From Irpex lacteus (Eukaryota; Basidiomycota; Agaricomycetes; Polyporales; Irpicaceae): 64,000 bases of DNA. Shown piece by piece: positions 1 through 12,218 of this stretch (positions are counted from its first letter, which is position 1; each line of letters starts with the position of its first letter). The stretch lies in contig MQVO02000021.1 in the NCBI GenBank assembly GCA_001986395.2, positions 124,001-188,000 on the forward strand, written 5' to 3'. Made by a program: the position numbers and the translations under genes. The notes under the pieces were generated by a model. The model was not told where the DNA came from. It made no database searches and was given only the letters and a program-made list of their open reading frames with translations.

Positions 1-648
1 TCAGATGTTCGAAGTATAAAGAGCAAGAGGCCGTTAATGGGAGCGAGGATGGTGGTTTAGGACATGGTCGCGTGTGAATGGTAAAGCAGGTCGCGTCGCG
101 CGTCCAACTATGGATCACCAAGGGTCATCTCCTCACTAGAAATCGAATCCCGTCGCGGATATTCAAACTAGGGTTCTCCAATATATTTCTATCAGTTGCG
201 AATAGATAACGTACAGAATTAGCGGATGATCACAATGAGGTCTGGCTCTCGTCAGCAAGGGGCTCGGTAGACATCGCTTCGAAGAAATAGCATTCCACGA
301 TGAAGCCAAGAAATACAAGTGTGGAGATGCTGCAAGTTGACCGTCCCTATCTATGGCTAGCACATACAACATGGGGCAAGAGAGTTATGAAATGCGGACG
401 GAGATCAAGAAGGAATGTGAATGCGCCACAAAAAGCAGACGCGGGTACACTAGAACGAAAGCGATGCGGGGATAGCAAGTGAGATGGTGAAGTAATAAAT
501 AGATGTGTGCAAGGAGCGTGCTGTGCGATGGTAATTGTCCTGAGAAAAATGATGATGCATGAGCTATGGCTACAGTCTGGTTTGGGCGGCGCGTGGGCAT
601 GAGGGGTCGTGATTGTGTTGCGATAGAGTGGGAAAGAAAGACGGCGAC
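1..648. other. No gene recognised
   Basis: Short overlapping open frames occur on both strands, but none has recognisable protein character or convincing splice signals. The end nearest 649 probably holds the 3' untranslated region of the minus-strand gene that follows. Confidence 0.4.
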
Positions 649-2690
649 CTATGAGCGCATGAAGATCTCCACAGGTATTGGCTTGCGTCTGAGCCCAGAG
701 CTGGCAGTACTGTCGCTGCTGTCACTGCCAAAACCGCTCGACTGTGAGGAGCCGCTGTCTGTGCGCTCGTGTGTGCCTGCCTTCTGTGCGGCGACCGGGG
801 TTGTCGACGTTCTCTTCAGTTTGAGAGACGATCTGCTCGTCCATGACTTGACCTTGGCAGTCTTCTTAGGGGACTGCAACGAGGCGAGGCTGAAATGAAC
901 TTTCCATGAAGAAGGGGATAGAGGTGCCTGGCGGATGTCGACGAGCGATGCCAAAGTCGAAGATGACCAACGTGAGCGCAAAACTCGCTGAGGTTCATCA
1001 GAGGTGTACATACCCACGAAGGGACTGTCTGGGAAAGCTGGGGAGACCGGAGTCTCGCGATCGAAGCTGCCTTTGCTGGTCTTCGGCGTGGCGAGTTCGA
1101 CTGGAATGGTGTCCAGGCTGATTGATGCCTGAGAGTAGAGCGAAGTGCTCTTTGGAGTAGGTGGCCACTCTGGACTAGGCAGATTGTCGATCTCGAACTC
1201 CAGCTCTCCGTCGCGCTCATCCAAAAGAGCATCACGGGTTTCCGGCGTGCGAGTGTCGTCAAAGTAGTCAATGTCTGCAGGGATAGCAGAGCGGGGAGGT
1301 GGTCTTAGTGGCTGAGGGCTGACGATGGCGAATGCACTGCTCGGGGTTACGGGCACCGACGAGGGAAGCATAGAAGAAGAGCCTGTAAGGCCCGTACCAA
1401 GGAAGTTGAGGTCCATGGCAGCATTGGCGAGCATAGCCAGTAGCTCCTCTGTCTTCTCCTCCATAGTAGGGGAAGGCGGGGACTCGATGACGATAGGCGG
1501 AGGTGGAGGAGCTCGTGAAGGCATTGCCTGCCGCTGTCTCTGCGGGAACGTTGGATCCAGCTGAGAACTGGGCATACTAGGCACTTGTATAGAGAGGTGA
1601 GAGAGCCCATTGCGCTTACTGCGACTGGCAGTAGAGTGAGGAAGTAGAAGAACAGAGTCCGGACGTGCACGGCGGGTCTCCCTGAGTTGGGGTTCTGGTG
1701 CGGTGGGAGCCATAATGATAATATCACTCAGCTCCTGAGCAAACCATGAAACATCGTCGGAATCACTGTCGTCATCCTCTTCGCGCATCGGGATGGGAGG
1801 GACCACGGACTCTCGTTTACGCGACGGCCATCGCATGTCGGACGCAGACTTTACGTAGTGGACTGAGGCGCGTTGTGACTTGTGCGTGGGTGCCCTGTTC
1901 AAATTGGAATAGGGATGAGGCTTTGCGTGCGATTCGTCGTCGGATGTGGGCGGAGTGGCGGGAGCAAGAGTGGAGACGGTGCTCGCGGTACTTGAGCTAC
2001 TTGCAGTCGTGCTAGTTGTGCGGCTACTGGCGACAGATGGGGTAGGGGACGGGCTACGCACTGTTGAAGGGGTTGTGGGCACGTCAAACTGGAGGTGAAG
2101 TCCGGAGAATCTAACGTTAATCGAATCGAGAGGTGACTCGATTACAGCGTAAGGATCTTCAGCGATGGGCCGTCTGAGTGGTGGAAGGCTAGCGGTCGCT
2201 TGCGGTGGCGAGGGTGCAGGTCGTGGAGGTGCAGCAGATACGGGGAAGAAATCCTCGAAAGTCAAGCCTTCAGCGCCGGTAAGAACAACACGTCTGGAGT
2301 CCCGTTTACGTTCAGCGGCGTCCTGGAATGTAGAACTGCGAGAGCTAGCTCCGAATGGGTGCCCTGCACTGTGGTTTGCGCGGTACGTTGGCGAAAGATA
2401 GTTTGTAGAGGAGGATGTCGATGTCGACAGGATGGAGGACGTGGATAGACGTGGGTCCTCTTCTTCGATTTCCCTGACTCCCGGGAGGATATCGAGGGGT
2501 TTCGCTTTTGAGGGCGATACATGCTCAGGCTTTGTTCGAGAGCGCGACTTGCGTTTGAAATTGGCGAAAACTGGAATACGCTCAGTAACTGGATGATGAA
2601 CACGGATTGATAATAACTGATAGATGGCCTGGCACAGCTGAGTATCCCCGTTAACCGCATACCACTGTACTCCGGTTGCCTCTCCTGGTC
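649..2690 (-). CDS. Low-complexity uncharacterised protein
   Basis: I do not recognise a family. One long open frame runs from about 2690 down to the stop at 649. An apparent start at 2265 is only a TTG codon inside this frame, so the coding exon continues upstream to a likely acceptor near 2690. The protein is rich in Ser, Pro and Thr, with short acidic and basic patches and a C-terminal stretch of Gly/Ser/Asp, and is predicted to be mostly disordered. Its N-terminal part (codons near 2560-2690) looks more ordered. The first exon and true ATG were not resolved: an ATG near 2800 followed by a GT donor is possible, but my joins give a stop. It is probably a fungal regulatory or scaffold protein of unknown role. 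Confidence 0.6.
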
Positions 2691-4183
2691 CACATCAATT
2701 CAACCTCGCCAACAAGCTCATCCAGCGCACCGCCTCAATCACTTATGCCATACGCCTGTAGCCATTGTGAGATGATTGAAAGATGACTCACTTGAACTCA
2801 TCGTGTCAGTTGGTCGTGAATGTCTATATGGGCTAGAGTCGTCAAGGCGGGTATAGTTGGGGAGGGGGATACAACGAGAAATCCCAACAGTCGGATGCTC
2901 CTTTAGTATTCATTCCAGGCATGTACACGCTTTTGTTGTCGGTGTCCATTGTACTGTTGCTTCGCAAAGAAAGAATAATAGGCTGCACGTTTGAAGAACA
3001 AAAGCGGCGCTTACGAGCTGGCGACATGCCCCGGTAAGATGTAAACGCTGTACGCTCTCTGTTTGGTTGTATTTGCTAGAGGGCGGGCCTACCATATTTG
3101 TAACAAACGCTACGTTTCTCTTCGAGCGCTAGAATCAGTACAATAACGACAGTCATGACATTGCACCAACTGCAATTCTGTCTCATGTTTCGCCGGTCAT
3201 CAACGACGCAGGGTCTACTAGGAAGCTTCAATTAAGGGCACACATACCATATGTCACGATGTCTTGCCATCTCGTCTTGTTGGTCGAGACCTACCTCCGT
3301 ATCAACACGGGGTACCAGCAGTCACCTTGGTAAGACCCTTACCTTGCCAATACCCATTGTCATTGTGTCGTCAGCTTATCGGTGTGGTCATCTAGTTTGC
3401 GTTGCCATCGTTTGACAATAGACTATACCTAACATACGGATGCACGGACCTGTTGCTTCTCGTGGCTCGAGACCAATAGACATAGCAGTTCTACGCAGTA
3501 GTTATACTAGTTGCCAGTGGGCGACAAGGCTCAACGCTCTAAGTGTATTACCATTCTTTCAGAGAGGCTGGGGCTATGACTTTGATGAACAGGAGGAAGT
3601 GAACCCGCTGGCACAGCTATCCGTAAGGTATAACATTGTCACCATAGCATTTGGTGGGCGATAGCACGGGACCACGGGTAGACTCCCAGGTGAGTTATCA
3701 AATGCCGCTCAGTTAAATGCCTCTTACATCACACTGGAATTCCTGCAGTGGCACGATCTCAAGGTCGCTCTTTTCGGCGCCATATACTCAGATACACACT
3801 TGACCACCACTGTCACTGAATCCTCATCTTCAATGCGGGGTATCAAGCAGTCTCCTGCTCAATAAAAGCGTGCCTGGCCGAAAGATAGCAAATCCGGCGA
3901 AGTCAGGACTCAAACTCTCTGCTCGCATGATTTACGCACGTCCAGGATGGCTGTACACCGAGACTGGACCGACAGCGATCCGGAGGTATCTATCCCATGC
4001 ACGATCGCAGACAGTACACAACATGCAGACTTGATCACGACACCTTCCCCGGATAAATATTGACTTCATGTATGTAAAACTCACAGCACAATACTATGGG
4101 ATACGATACATAACTTACATCTGTTTAGATATACGGCACATCCTCGTTAAAAGTTCTGCATCCCGTAGGTGTCCTTCAAGAGC
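2691..4183. other. Intergenic, mostly empty
   Basis: The stretch separates two divergently oriented genes. A first exon of the upstream minus-strand gene may lie around 2700-2810. Short open frames near 2842-3095 and 3440-3664 lack start context, splice partners and protein-like composition. I see nothing else to report. Confidence 0.4.
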
Positions 4184-4190
4184 TATAAAT
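4184..4190 (+). promoter_or_regulatory. TATA box of first AA9 gene
   Basis: TATAAAT lies 56-62 bases upstream of the chosen ATG at 4246. An in-frame ATG overlapping this box (4189) is therefore unlikely to be used. This supports the downstream start, which gives a clean signal peptide. Confidence 0.6.
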
Positions 4191-4245
4191 GACTGTGTTC
4201 ACGAGGGACTCCTCTTGTGCGAGTCTTACCTTCGGCACGGATAAT

Positions 4246-5830
4246 ATGTTGAACATCAAGGCAGCCTCTCTCGTGCTACTGGCAGCGGCAGCGCCGGTGG
4301 TACTTGGTCACGGTCAAGTCCACTCTGTCATCATCGCTTCCCCTTCTGCGACGTTCCCAGCTGCAGACGCCTACGCTGCTGCTGATCCCACTAGCCCTCT
4401 GCGTAAACTAAACACCTATGGCCCTGCTGCTAACTTCACTGGCCCTGACATCACGTGTGGAGTGAGCACCCGCTGCCGTTCCAGTACTACCTCGTCACTA
4501 CTAAGACGAATGCTGTTCGTAGCCAGGAGGGAATACCCCCATCACGCCATTGGCTCCTGTAGATGCTGGAAGTTTGGTCACATTTGATTGGCAGAGTTGG
4601 AACTCCGTTCACCCTGGGTGAGCAGTATTCTTGCTCTCTGGTCGTCGAACAGTCTTGTACTGACCTGATTTCACTCAGACCCGTGCGTACAGCTCCTGTA
4701 TAATTGCAACAGCTTCTGACCACCCCGAATATCAAGGTCATGACGTATATCGCCAAATGTCCGGATGGCTGCGCTAACTTCAAGGGCGACGAAGGCAACG
4801 TTTGGGTTAGTGAGTATTGTCTTAGCTCTCCATCTTCACAGCTGTGTCTAAAATTATTTCTGCTATAGAAATCGACCAGGACCAATGTATGTACACAGTC
4901 GTACATCTCACATATAGGATTCACGTTTGAATAGATAATCCCGATCGTGGTTCCGATCTCGCTTGGGGTGAAGAATTGCTGCGTCTGAAGACAAACTCAA
5001 AGTACAGCGTCAATGTCCCCGCAGGTTTAGAGAACGGGGAATATATTCTTCGTCACGAAGTAAGCGTATACCCATGCTTTTTGTTGCCGCTAAGACTCGA
5101 ATCACATCTTCTACAGATTCTCGGTCTCCATGTCGCTGGTACCGTCATGGGTGCCCAGTTCTACCCGAACTGCTTGCAAATCAAGGTTCAAAACGGTGGC
5201 AGCGTTACTCTGCCCGAAGGTATTCCTCTTCCAGGATCTTATGACCCGTATGATCCGGGTATCCTTGTCCAGCTCTGGCAAATTACTCTCCAGAACCCCA
5301 ACTACACTGCTCCTGGTATGTCGACATCTACTTGTATAACAAATATGTGCTCATTTACGTTTCACGTTAGGTGGCCCTGTGCTTCTTCCGTGAGTGTCGT
5401 GTCTTCCAATGCCAGTGATACAGCATACTGAGCTATGGGCGTGTAGTGGTGGTTCAGGCGACTGGGCCGAGGCTAACTACGGATCGAAGGCCGTCAGTTC
5501 ACCTGCAGCCCCTCCAACAACGACAGCATCTCAGTCGGCGCACCCGAGCACCACAACGGCTGCTCCTACTACCATCAACTCATCACCCGCGTCGTCCCCT
5601 ACTGGCGTTACGGTCCAGAAGTACGGGCAATGCGGAGGTCAGGGATATTCGGGAGCGTGAGTGACAACCAGACATCCTCAACCATGTTGTGAATAACGTG
5701 TTACTGGTTACAGGACACTTTGTGCATCGGGAACGACTTGCACGGCTTTGAACGATTACTACGTAAGTTTATCATGATTAACTGAGAACAATTCGGGGCT
5801 GACAGCCGTTGATAGTCTCAATGCCTCTGA
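4246..5830 (+). CDS. AA9 lytic polysaccharide monooxygenase with CBM1
   Basis: This is a secreted copper enzyme that oxidatively cleaves cellulose. The start at 4246 gives a 21-residue signal peptide ending ...VVLG, so mature His1 (HGQVHS) forms the N-terminal half of the copper histidine brace. The second brace histidine is in HPGPVMTYIAKC, and the axial Gln/Tyr region is AQFYPNCLQIKV. A Ser/Thr/Pro linker leads to a C-terminal fungal CBM1 ([11 protein letters not shown]...CTALNDYYSQCL). Nine or so short introns are needed. The coding part of HPGP is split by introns 4618-4678 and 4683-4736, leaving a four-base exon at 4679-4682. All joins keep frame and the stop is TGA at 5828-5830. The next gene is a second AA9 in the same orientation. 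The substrate is inferred from the family and the CBM1. Confidence 0.93.
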
Positions 5831-7013
5831 GCAGATACAGGGTTGTTGGAATGTGTAGTACAACTAGTAGGGACTGTATGGTTCGGACGTATGATATGTA
5901 TCCATCAAGCAATGAAAGCCAAACGATTACAGTACAGTCAGCCCGTGTCATCGATATCGGTAAATGCGTCTGACCTCCGAGAATGACGTATGGACGATTT
6001 TCTCAAACTGAGGGAAGTATGGCACACGCAGATATGCTGTGGGTATCACTTGCATTCGGCGAAATTGCCTCAAGATTAGTAAGACACAGCAATTGATCTT
6101 CAAGTTGTATTGAGCGAGGTAGTACTCACACCTTCGTGGCGTGGGAACTCTCATTCGGTTCGGGATGCTCCTCAGCGAACTTTTTCCTTATACACCACCA
6201 ATTGTCTCAAGGTCTCAAGCCCACCAATCCGTGCAGGATGACAAAGCTAGTTATGGTCTATCATTGCGGGATCCCACAGGCGCGAAAGAGCCTGAGCAGT
6301 TCACTCGATCGCACATCCTGCTGTGGCCAGCCGAGAACGCACCGAATACAGATCCGGGGCTGCGCTCAGCTATAAGCCCCGCTATGACATTCGATTTTTT
6401 GCGTGCATCTTACTTGTATATGCACATGTCTCAGTGGTATGTACGTTGACACTTGACAATGCATGGTTAAACTGACCTTTTCATAATGTAGAGTATCATT
6501 GCTAGCAGCCTGACAGCTGTTGTTACAGTGACTGCCTTGTACGAAGATGTCGGTGAAAACGTCTTCGTACTCATCTCCGGAGAACATGTCAGAAGCTGCT
6601 ATACAGTTCTATCCGCGCACGCCGATTCGTTTCAAATCGTTTTGGTCGTGCCAGGTCACTGATCCTCCCCGGCATGTCGAACAATGCGGGGGACGTCGCC
6701 TCGCAATCAGTTCCCAGCCATATATATGAGCACCACCTCAATGTGAAGTTTTTCCTTGGCAGTCATGTGCATTGACCTAAACTTAGCTTCCTAGCGAGCT
6801 TCTACCGCCATGACAATCCGGGGCAGCATAGAAGAGCAACTCTAAACATTCGGGCTCTGAAGAAGCACTTTTGTCCCACATGTTCGATCTTCGAGGTATC
6901 TTCCCCGACCCGTAGTATATCCGCCTCGGCTGTCGGGTGGTCTAGCGAACAAGCCGTCATGCAGGTGCACGTAGCCAGCGCAGAGTCTGCTCACACCGCT
7001 TGGGTACTCACCA
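5831..7013. other. Intergenic between two AA9 genes
   Basis: It holds the terminator of the first AA9 gene and the upstream region of the second. Overlapping open frames at 6136-6449 have no recognisable family or splice context, and I do not call them genes. CGG-containing motifs near 6920-6935 could bind zinc-cluster regulators, but this is only a guess. Confidence 0.4.
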
Positions 7014-7020
7014 TATATAA
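7014..7020 (+). promoter_or_regulatory. TATA box of second AA9 gene
   Basis: TATATAA lies 67-73 bases before the ATG at 7087, a spacing close to that of the first AA9 gene. This fits strongly inducible fungal cellulase-type promoters. Confidence 0.65.
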
Positions 7021-7086
7021 GGACCGTGTGAGGTATGGTATCGAGCCAGACAACCAGGTACAGCCGTCTTCACAAGCAGCATCGAT

Positions 7087-8381
7087 ATGTTCGCCGTCAC
7101 CGCGTTACTCGCTCTCGCATCGTCTGCACTTCCGTCTGTCCTCGCTCACGGAGGTGTCTTGGCGTACTCTAACGCTGGTAAATGGTACCAGGGGTGGTAC
7201 GTCCTATATCGCTTATTCTTCGCGTCCATTTGATGAATTGCTCATTCATCCCTTCAGGGCACCATACAACTCCCCCACTGGCCAGACTACCATTCAACGC
7301 CCCTGGTCAACCTAGTGAGTGTACCTCTGGACGTCCAGATTTTCTAGACTAATTCCCAATACTCTAAAGCAACCCAATCACCGATGCGACTGATCCCCAG
7401 ATTGCTTGCAACGATGACGGTACTTCAGGTGCTCTTCAGCTGACCGCCACTGTTGCCGCCGGTTCAGCCATCACTGCCTACTGGAACCAAGTTTGGCCTC
7501 ACGCCATTGGCCCCATGGTAATTATTTTACAGACTTTCCACGAATGCCGATGTGCTAACGTGACCTTCAGCTAACCTACCTCGCACAATGCCCGGGCAGC
7601 ACCTGCACTGGAGTCAACGCCAACAGCCTCAAGTGGTTCAAGATCGATGAAGCTGGTCTCCTGTCTGGCACTGTTTACGACGGTCAGTGGGCTGACGGCA
7701 AGATGATCGCCGACAACTCTTCCTGGACTACCACCATCCCAAGCACGGTCCCCTCTGGCAACTACCTCATCCGTTTTGAGACCATCGCCCTCCACTCTCT
7801 GCCCGCTGTAAGTATTTGACGTTTATATCTCTTAATGCTGTAGCTCACGATCATGTCTAGCAATTCTACCCTGAGTGTGCTCAGATCCAGATCACTGGTG
7901 GAGGCAGCCTTGCCCCGACCGCTGATGAGCTCGTTTCGTTCCCTGGTGCTTACAGCAACAGCGACCCCGGCATCAACCTCGACGTCTACTCCAACGCTGC
8001 TCAGGCCCAGACCACGTATGTCATCCCCGGACCTCCTCTCTACGGATCCAGCGGAAGCAAGGCCCCCGCTCCTCCAGTTACGACCCCGGTGAGTTCTTTT
8101 CTATAGTTGTAGTGAACGTCTCTGATCGTATGCGGGTACATCTTACCTTAGGCTGCTCCCACGTCTCATTCGAGTGCTAGCAGTGCCCCCACCTCTGCGC
8201 CATCAAGCTCTGCTGGTACCGTCGCTCACTACGGCCAGTGCGGTGGACAGGGCTACTCTGGCCCGACTGGCTGCGTTTCTCCCTACAGTTGCACTGCTCA
8301 AAATGGTATGTCTTCCAGCTCTCATGATTGCGTTCAATAACTCAACTCTGCTCTTTAGACTACTATTCTCAGTGCATCTAA
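7087..8381 (+). CDS. AA9 lytic polysaccharide monooxygenase with CBM1
   Basis: This second secreted AA9 copper monooxygenase belongs to a different subgroup from its neighbour. The signal peptide ends ...PSVLA, placing mature His1 in HGGVLAYS. The second copper histidine is in [15 protein letters not shown], and the conserved axial Tyr is in [13 protein letters not shown] Ser/Pro/Thr-rich linker is followed by a complete CBM1 with its cysteines ([12 protein letters not shown]...DYYSQCI). Introns begin at 7197 (TG|G joins Trp), about 7315, 7519, 7809, 8091 and 8305, all short GT-AG. The frame is intact to the TAA at 8379-8381. The pair probably acts together in crystalline cellulose attack (inference from family and adjacency). 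Confidence 0.94.
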
Positions 8382-8886
8382 GGTGTCTCTGAGACGAGTC
8401 GCCAGCCAGCGGCTGGTGTCCGAGTCTGCAACTATCTAGTGTTCGCGTGTCTGTATGCCTAGTATTGTCTAAAATGTGATTGTTTTATTTCCTTCTATGC
8501 CGTGAAGGTCGCGCCCAGTACTCTGCCTACGGTGCTATGGATGGTGAGCTTGAACGTAATGAGAGTTACAAGTCCGAGAGCCCGCGGACACCTCGGGAGA
8601 CTCGGGAGCGGATCAGTGACGGCAATTGGGCGTTTAGATCACCTGCTCGGATTAATATCTGCACGTGATGAGTCGCGCCAATGTTCGTTCGCGCGTCGCC
8701 GAGGCTTGTTGGCACGTCGTTTTTGGTTGAACGACCACAGCGACCGCGCAGACTGAGCATGCTCGATTCTCGACAATCATAGGCAAGTATAAGTGGATCT
8801 GGTGGATGTTTATCTCCTTTTTGACGAGGATCTATATCGTACAGCACTCAAACACGCTTTACACGGAAGGGCCACCTACGAGGGCG
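8382..8886. other. Intergenic, no gene recognised
   Basis: Small open frames on both strands overlap here without convincing starts or family features. The right-hand part is presumably the promoter and 5' leader of the gene beginning at 8887. Confidence 0.4.
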
Positions 8887-9931
8887 ATGGCTCAGGCGGA
8901 AGCAAGACATTACATCAACGCAGCACACGATGCCGAGGTTAAAAGGAAGAGAACGACAATGGAGAAGGCAAAGGCTAGCTACGTATGTCCCCGGTTGCAA
9001 TGATTTCGTGCACACGAGAAATAATCAACCCCGCTTGATTGTGCATCCGGTCACCATTGTAGCTTTGCAGCCAACTTCGTATACGACTACAGTATGCAAA
9101 ATTGAAGGTGGATCACGGATGGGTACGCTTTGGTATAGTTTCTGTGGCCTTTGTCGTCTGAATTTTGTCGCAGCAAAAGCAAACACTCAACGAGGTTGAG
9201 AACCTATACTTCCGACATTCGCAGACGAATAGGCAGCATTTCAACACCGTTAACACCGAGTCCACAAGCAGCCAGCAGACCAACGCTTCAACCCTATCAG
9301 ACGGCACCACTTCCACCTCCCACTCTCAAAGTGATGCTGTCGGCGTAGTGTCAGCCGAGAACGCGCCTTTGCCTCATTCAGCAGACTCCAGTAAGTCTAT
9401 CAAACCATGCCGTTTGACTGTAAGCTAATGCAAGGTTTGTGTCAAGGATCTCAGTCTTCCGATAGTCAGATGCCCTCTATGACGTCCCCACGTAGGCGCA
9501 CTGTCACTGCGAAGGGGAAAGAGCGAGATCATTCCCTTCCAACTCCATTATTTAACGGCACACCGTCAACACCGACGAAGCTGCTTTCCCCATCCAAACG
9601 TGCCAATCGCGGTGCACGGAACCATAATACCATCGTGGAAGACTTTCCGCCGGCTACATTGGCAGATGGTGGTCTACAGTCCTCAGCGAAGTATCTATCG
9701 AGTACATATATCTCGAGCTCACCCTTTCCCATCAACGTTCCCATGTCAGGCCAAGATCTACCGGTCTCATCGTCACCTTTTGGTTCACGAGACCAAGCAC
9801 TTACCTACGACTCGTTCTGGTCATCTCATTCTACATGGTCTTCCCATCTATCCCTCGGTGGTACTACATCACCAACACGGACGACAACTCATGCCACTGC
9901 CACCACGCCTGCTGGTTCACAGCAGTCATAA
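8887..9931 (+). CDS. Uncharacterised Ser/Thr-rich protein
   Basis: I do not recognise the family. Three exons join in frame. The first starts MAQAEARHYINAAHD with a basic, helix-prone stretch. An intron of about 190 bases ends at ...TCGCAG near 9180. The second exon is Gln/Asn/Ser/Thr-rich. A 45-base intron near 9391-9435 leads to the last exon, which carries SP/TP-type sites (possible proline-directed phosphorylation) and a basic segment around SPRRRTVTAKGKERD. There is no signal peptide or membrane span, and most of the chain is predicted to be disordered. It could be a nuclear regulatory protein, but nothing in the sequence proves that. An in-frame ATG at 8806 is an alternative start. Confidence 0.55.
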
Positions 9932-10279
9932 CAAGTTATTGATCTTTATGCTAAAGCTTCTTGCTAGAAGATTTGACGTTTTATTTCGAGGATGCTTCAT
10001 TATTGTATGTGTAGTTATTGTGCTAATGCCATGCCGGGCTTGTCCATAGATTGTTGGAGTCTGCATGCCTCAATACTCGCTGTTTATCGACGCAAAATGT
10101 CTGAGGAGTGTTCGAGGATAAGTACCTTGACAAAATACTTATCAAATGAAATTGTTTACATCATCGTGTCCTCGTGTTTTCCGCGGTCTCTTGCCCCACG
10201 CGAAACTAAACTGGGTTCATGTGTTTGCCGGCTCTCTCTCATTTGCACGTCTGCCATCCCCCCTCTGCACGACACAAGC

Positions 10280-11521
10280 ATGGATAGCTTCTCTTGGTCA
10301 GATGGCCTGAGGGCTGCCTTGTCCCCCTGCTTGACGTGTCTCAAATCTCGAGAAGACTCGGATAATGAGGACAGCCAAAACCGCAATCGTGGACCAGATT
10401 TCGTTCCTCGAGCACGCGCAGATGAACTTGAGGGGCTTTTGGCAGACTCGGACGACGCAGAGACTCTCTCCTTGCACTCAAACATCGGCCAAGGAGGCAA
10501 ACGCAAGAAGCGTGCTCGTCGTGGCAAGACCATCAAGTTGTTTGGGTTCGACTTGTTTGGTAAACCACCAATTCACCTACCAGAGGATGAAGACGACTCG
10601 CTAGCTCCACGTCGAACACGAACTATCTCCAGCTCTACTGTTGACTCGGATGCAGCCCCACTAGACCCCGCCACCATTGCTCAGTTGTCTGCAGCACGTG
10701 CTGCGGAGAGTGCAGCTCAAGAGGAGGCTGACAGGGCAGCCAAAGAAGAGCGGCGTCGACGGAGAAGGGAAAGAAAGGCGCAGAAGGCCGCTCTAGCAGC
10801 TGCTCTTGAGAGGGGAGAGGGTGCAGATTTCGAGGGATTCCAGGTGAATATATGTTTGACCGCCAAGGTATTTATGCGCTAATAAATTGTGGCATTGTAG
10901 GGGAGCGGCGACTTGATCAGTCCTGCCAGTCATGGTCCACATACTCATAGTTCTGACGGAAGATCCTCGATAACGACAGATAGCTTCGGTCCCTTCGAGC
11001 GTGCGGTGCACTCCCCTCGCTACCCCGAGGAAGCCGTTGACGAAGACGATGCTGACTTTGATGCATTGGCCTACTCGAAGTCTACCCGCGTCACAGGAGG
11101 GTCGGGGACTGGTTCGGACTCTCGCTCGCGTACCTCTGGATCTATCTCCAATACTGATCCGGCACACTACAACCATCATTATATATCTCAGCAGTATGAG
11201 CCTCACGGTCAGCCAGTCTCCCCCCTCTCCCCCTCTGGAGTACCCCCAAGGAAACACAAGAAGAGGTCGAAGTCGTCGAAACATTCCAGCTCTACTTCCC
11301 GCTCCGAATCCATTTCAACCCCGCCACCACACCAAACTACCTTCCCTGCCATCGCCGAACACGACAGCATGCCTTCGCCACAGAAACAGTTCGTCGCGTC
11401 GACGGGCCCTGCACGTTCAGACGCAACGGCCGGCGGTTTCCCAAGTGTCGGTTTTGGCGGTGGCAGGATCAGTCGGAAAAACAGTGAAGCTGGTGTATTC
11501 CTGGCCACCCGTGGAGACTGA
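10280..11521 (+). CDS. Uncharacterised charged, disordered protein
   Basis: Two exons are split by a 57-base intron (10844-10900, FQ|GSGDL), with stop at 11521. The N-terminus MDSFSWSDGLRAALSPCLTCLK has two cysteines and an amphipathic look, which could be a lipid-modification or membrane-attachment site (inference). A basic block, KRKKRARRGKTIKLFGFDLFG, is followed by an acidic stretch. Next comes a long Ala/Glu/Arg helix with RRRRRR at its centre (about residues 150-185), likely a coiled coil or nucleic-acid-binding helix. The C-terminal 200 residues are Ser/Pro/His-rich, with a second basic patch (KHKKRSKSSKHSSS). I do not recognise the family. Longer starts upstream are in frame, but 10280 is the first ATG that gives a compact leader. 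Confidence 0.65.
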
Positions 11522-12218
11522 TATCCTCTTTACATTATTCACTTTAACCTTGGATATACCCATCTGCTTATTGTTATACTTTCCCATTGTCGAGGTCGCA
11601 CCCGCGCCGTTTTGGATACCCCGACTTTTTACTGTTGTATAGCTTCCCCTGCTTGATGTATCCGTTCTTTGTGTTGTACAGTCTACACTGTTGTACACCT
11701 ATCTCGCAGGTAATATTACTACTACATATGTTGAACCATTATGGGAAAGGCGGTGAGATCTATGCCAAGGCGGCACTGGCGCCTGTTTCTTCAACTTCGA
11801 ATTCTATTTGAACTTGATCATGAACGTTGTAAACAAACCCTTACGTACTCCGCGCTTTCAACATGCCAGTTCATAGCACGGGGCAGTTGCATTGTCGCCA
11901 TAATGATACTAGGGCGCATCAAAACCAATAAAATTGGTGATTGGGCGGTGCTACATGTTGGGAGCAATGGAGAATCGCAAAGTCGACCGCGACGGTGACC
12001 TTAGACCAACCTGAGTCACCAGATAGCCTATTGGTAAGTTCTAGTGTGCATTGTCTATTGACCCTCAAATGCTAATGGTATACACGGCAGGTCGCTATCT
12101 GAGGTCAAGTCTCCAGCGGCGCACCATTGAGGGAGCCAGGCCTGCATCTCCGGCAAGTTTGTGTCAACAAGCTCGCATGTTGATGTGCTAAGCTGATTAT
12201 TATCCGACAAAGACAGAC
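11522..12218. other. Intergenic, no gene recognised
   Basis: The first part is T-rich and probably the 3' untranslated region of the preceding gene. Short open frames at 11587-11998 do not connect to either neighbour. I see no RNA gene or repeat. Confidence 0.4.

Noticed and set aside
649..2265. Start of the first gene at 2265
   Set aside because: That codon is TTG, and the same frame is open and protein-like for another 420 bases upstream.
6136..6449. Gene between the two AA9 genes
   Set aside because: Overlapping frames are short and lack splice signals or recognisable motifs.
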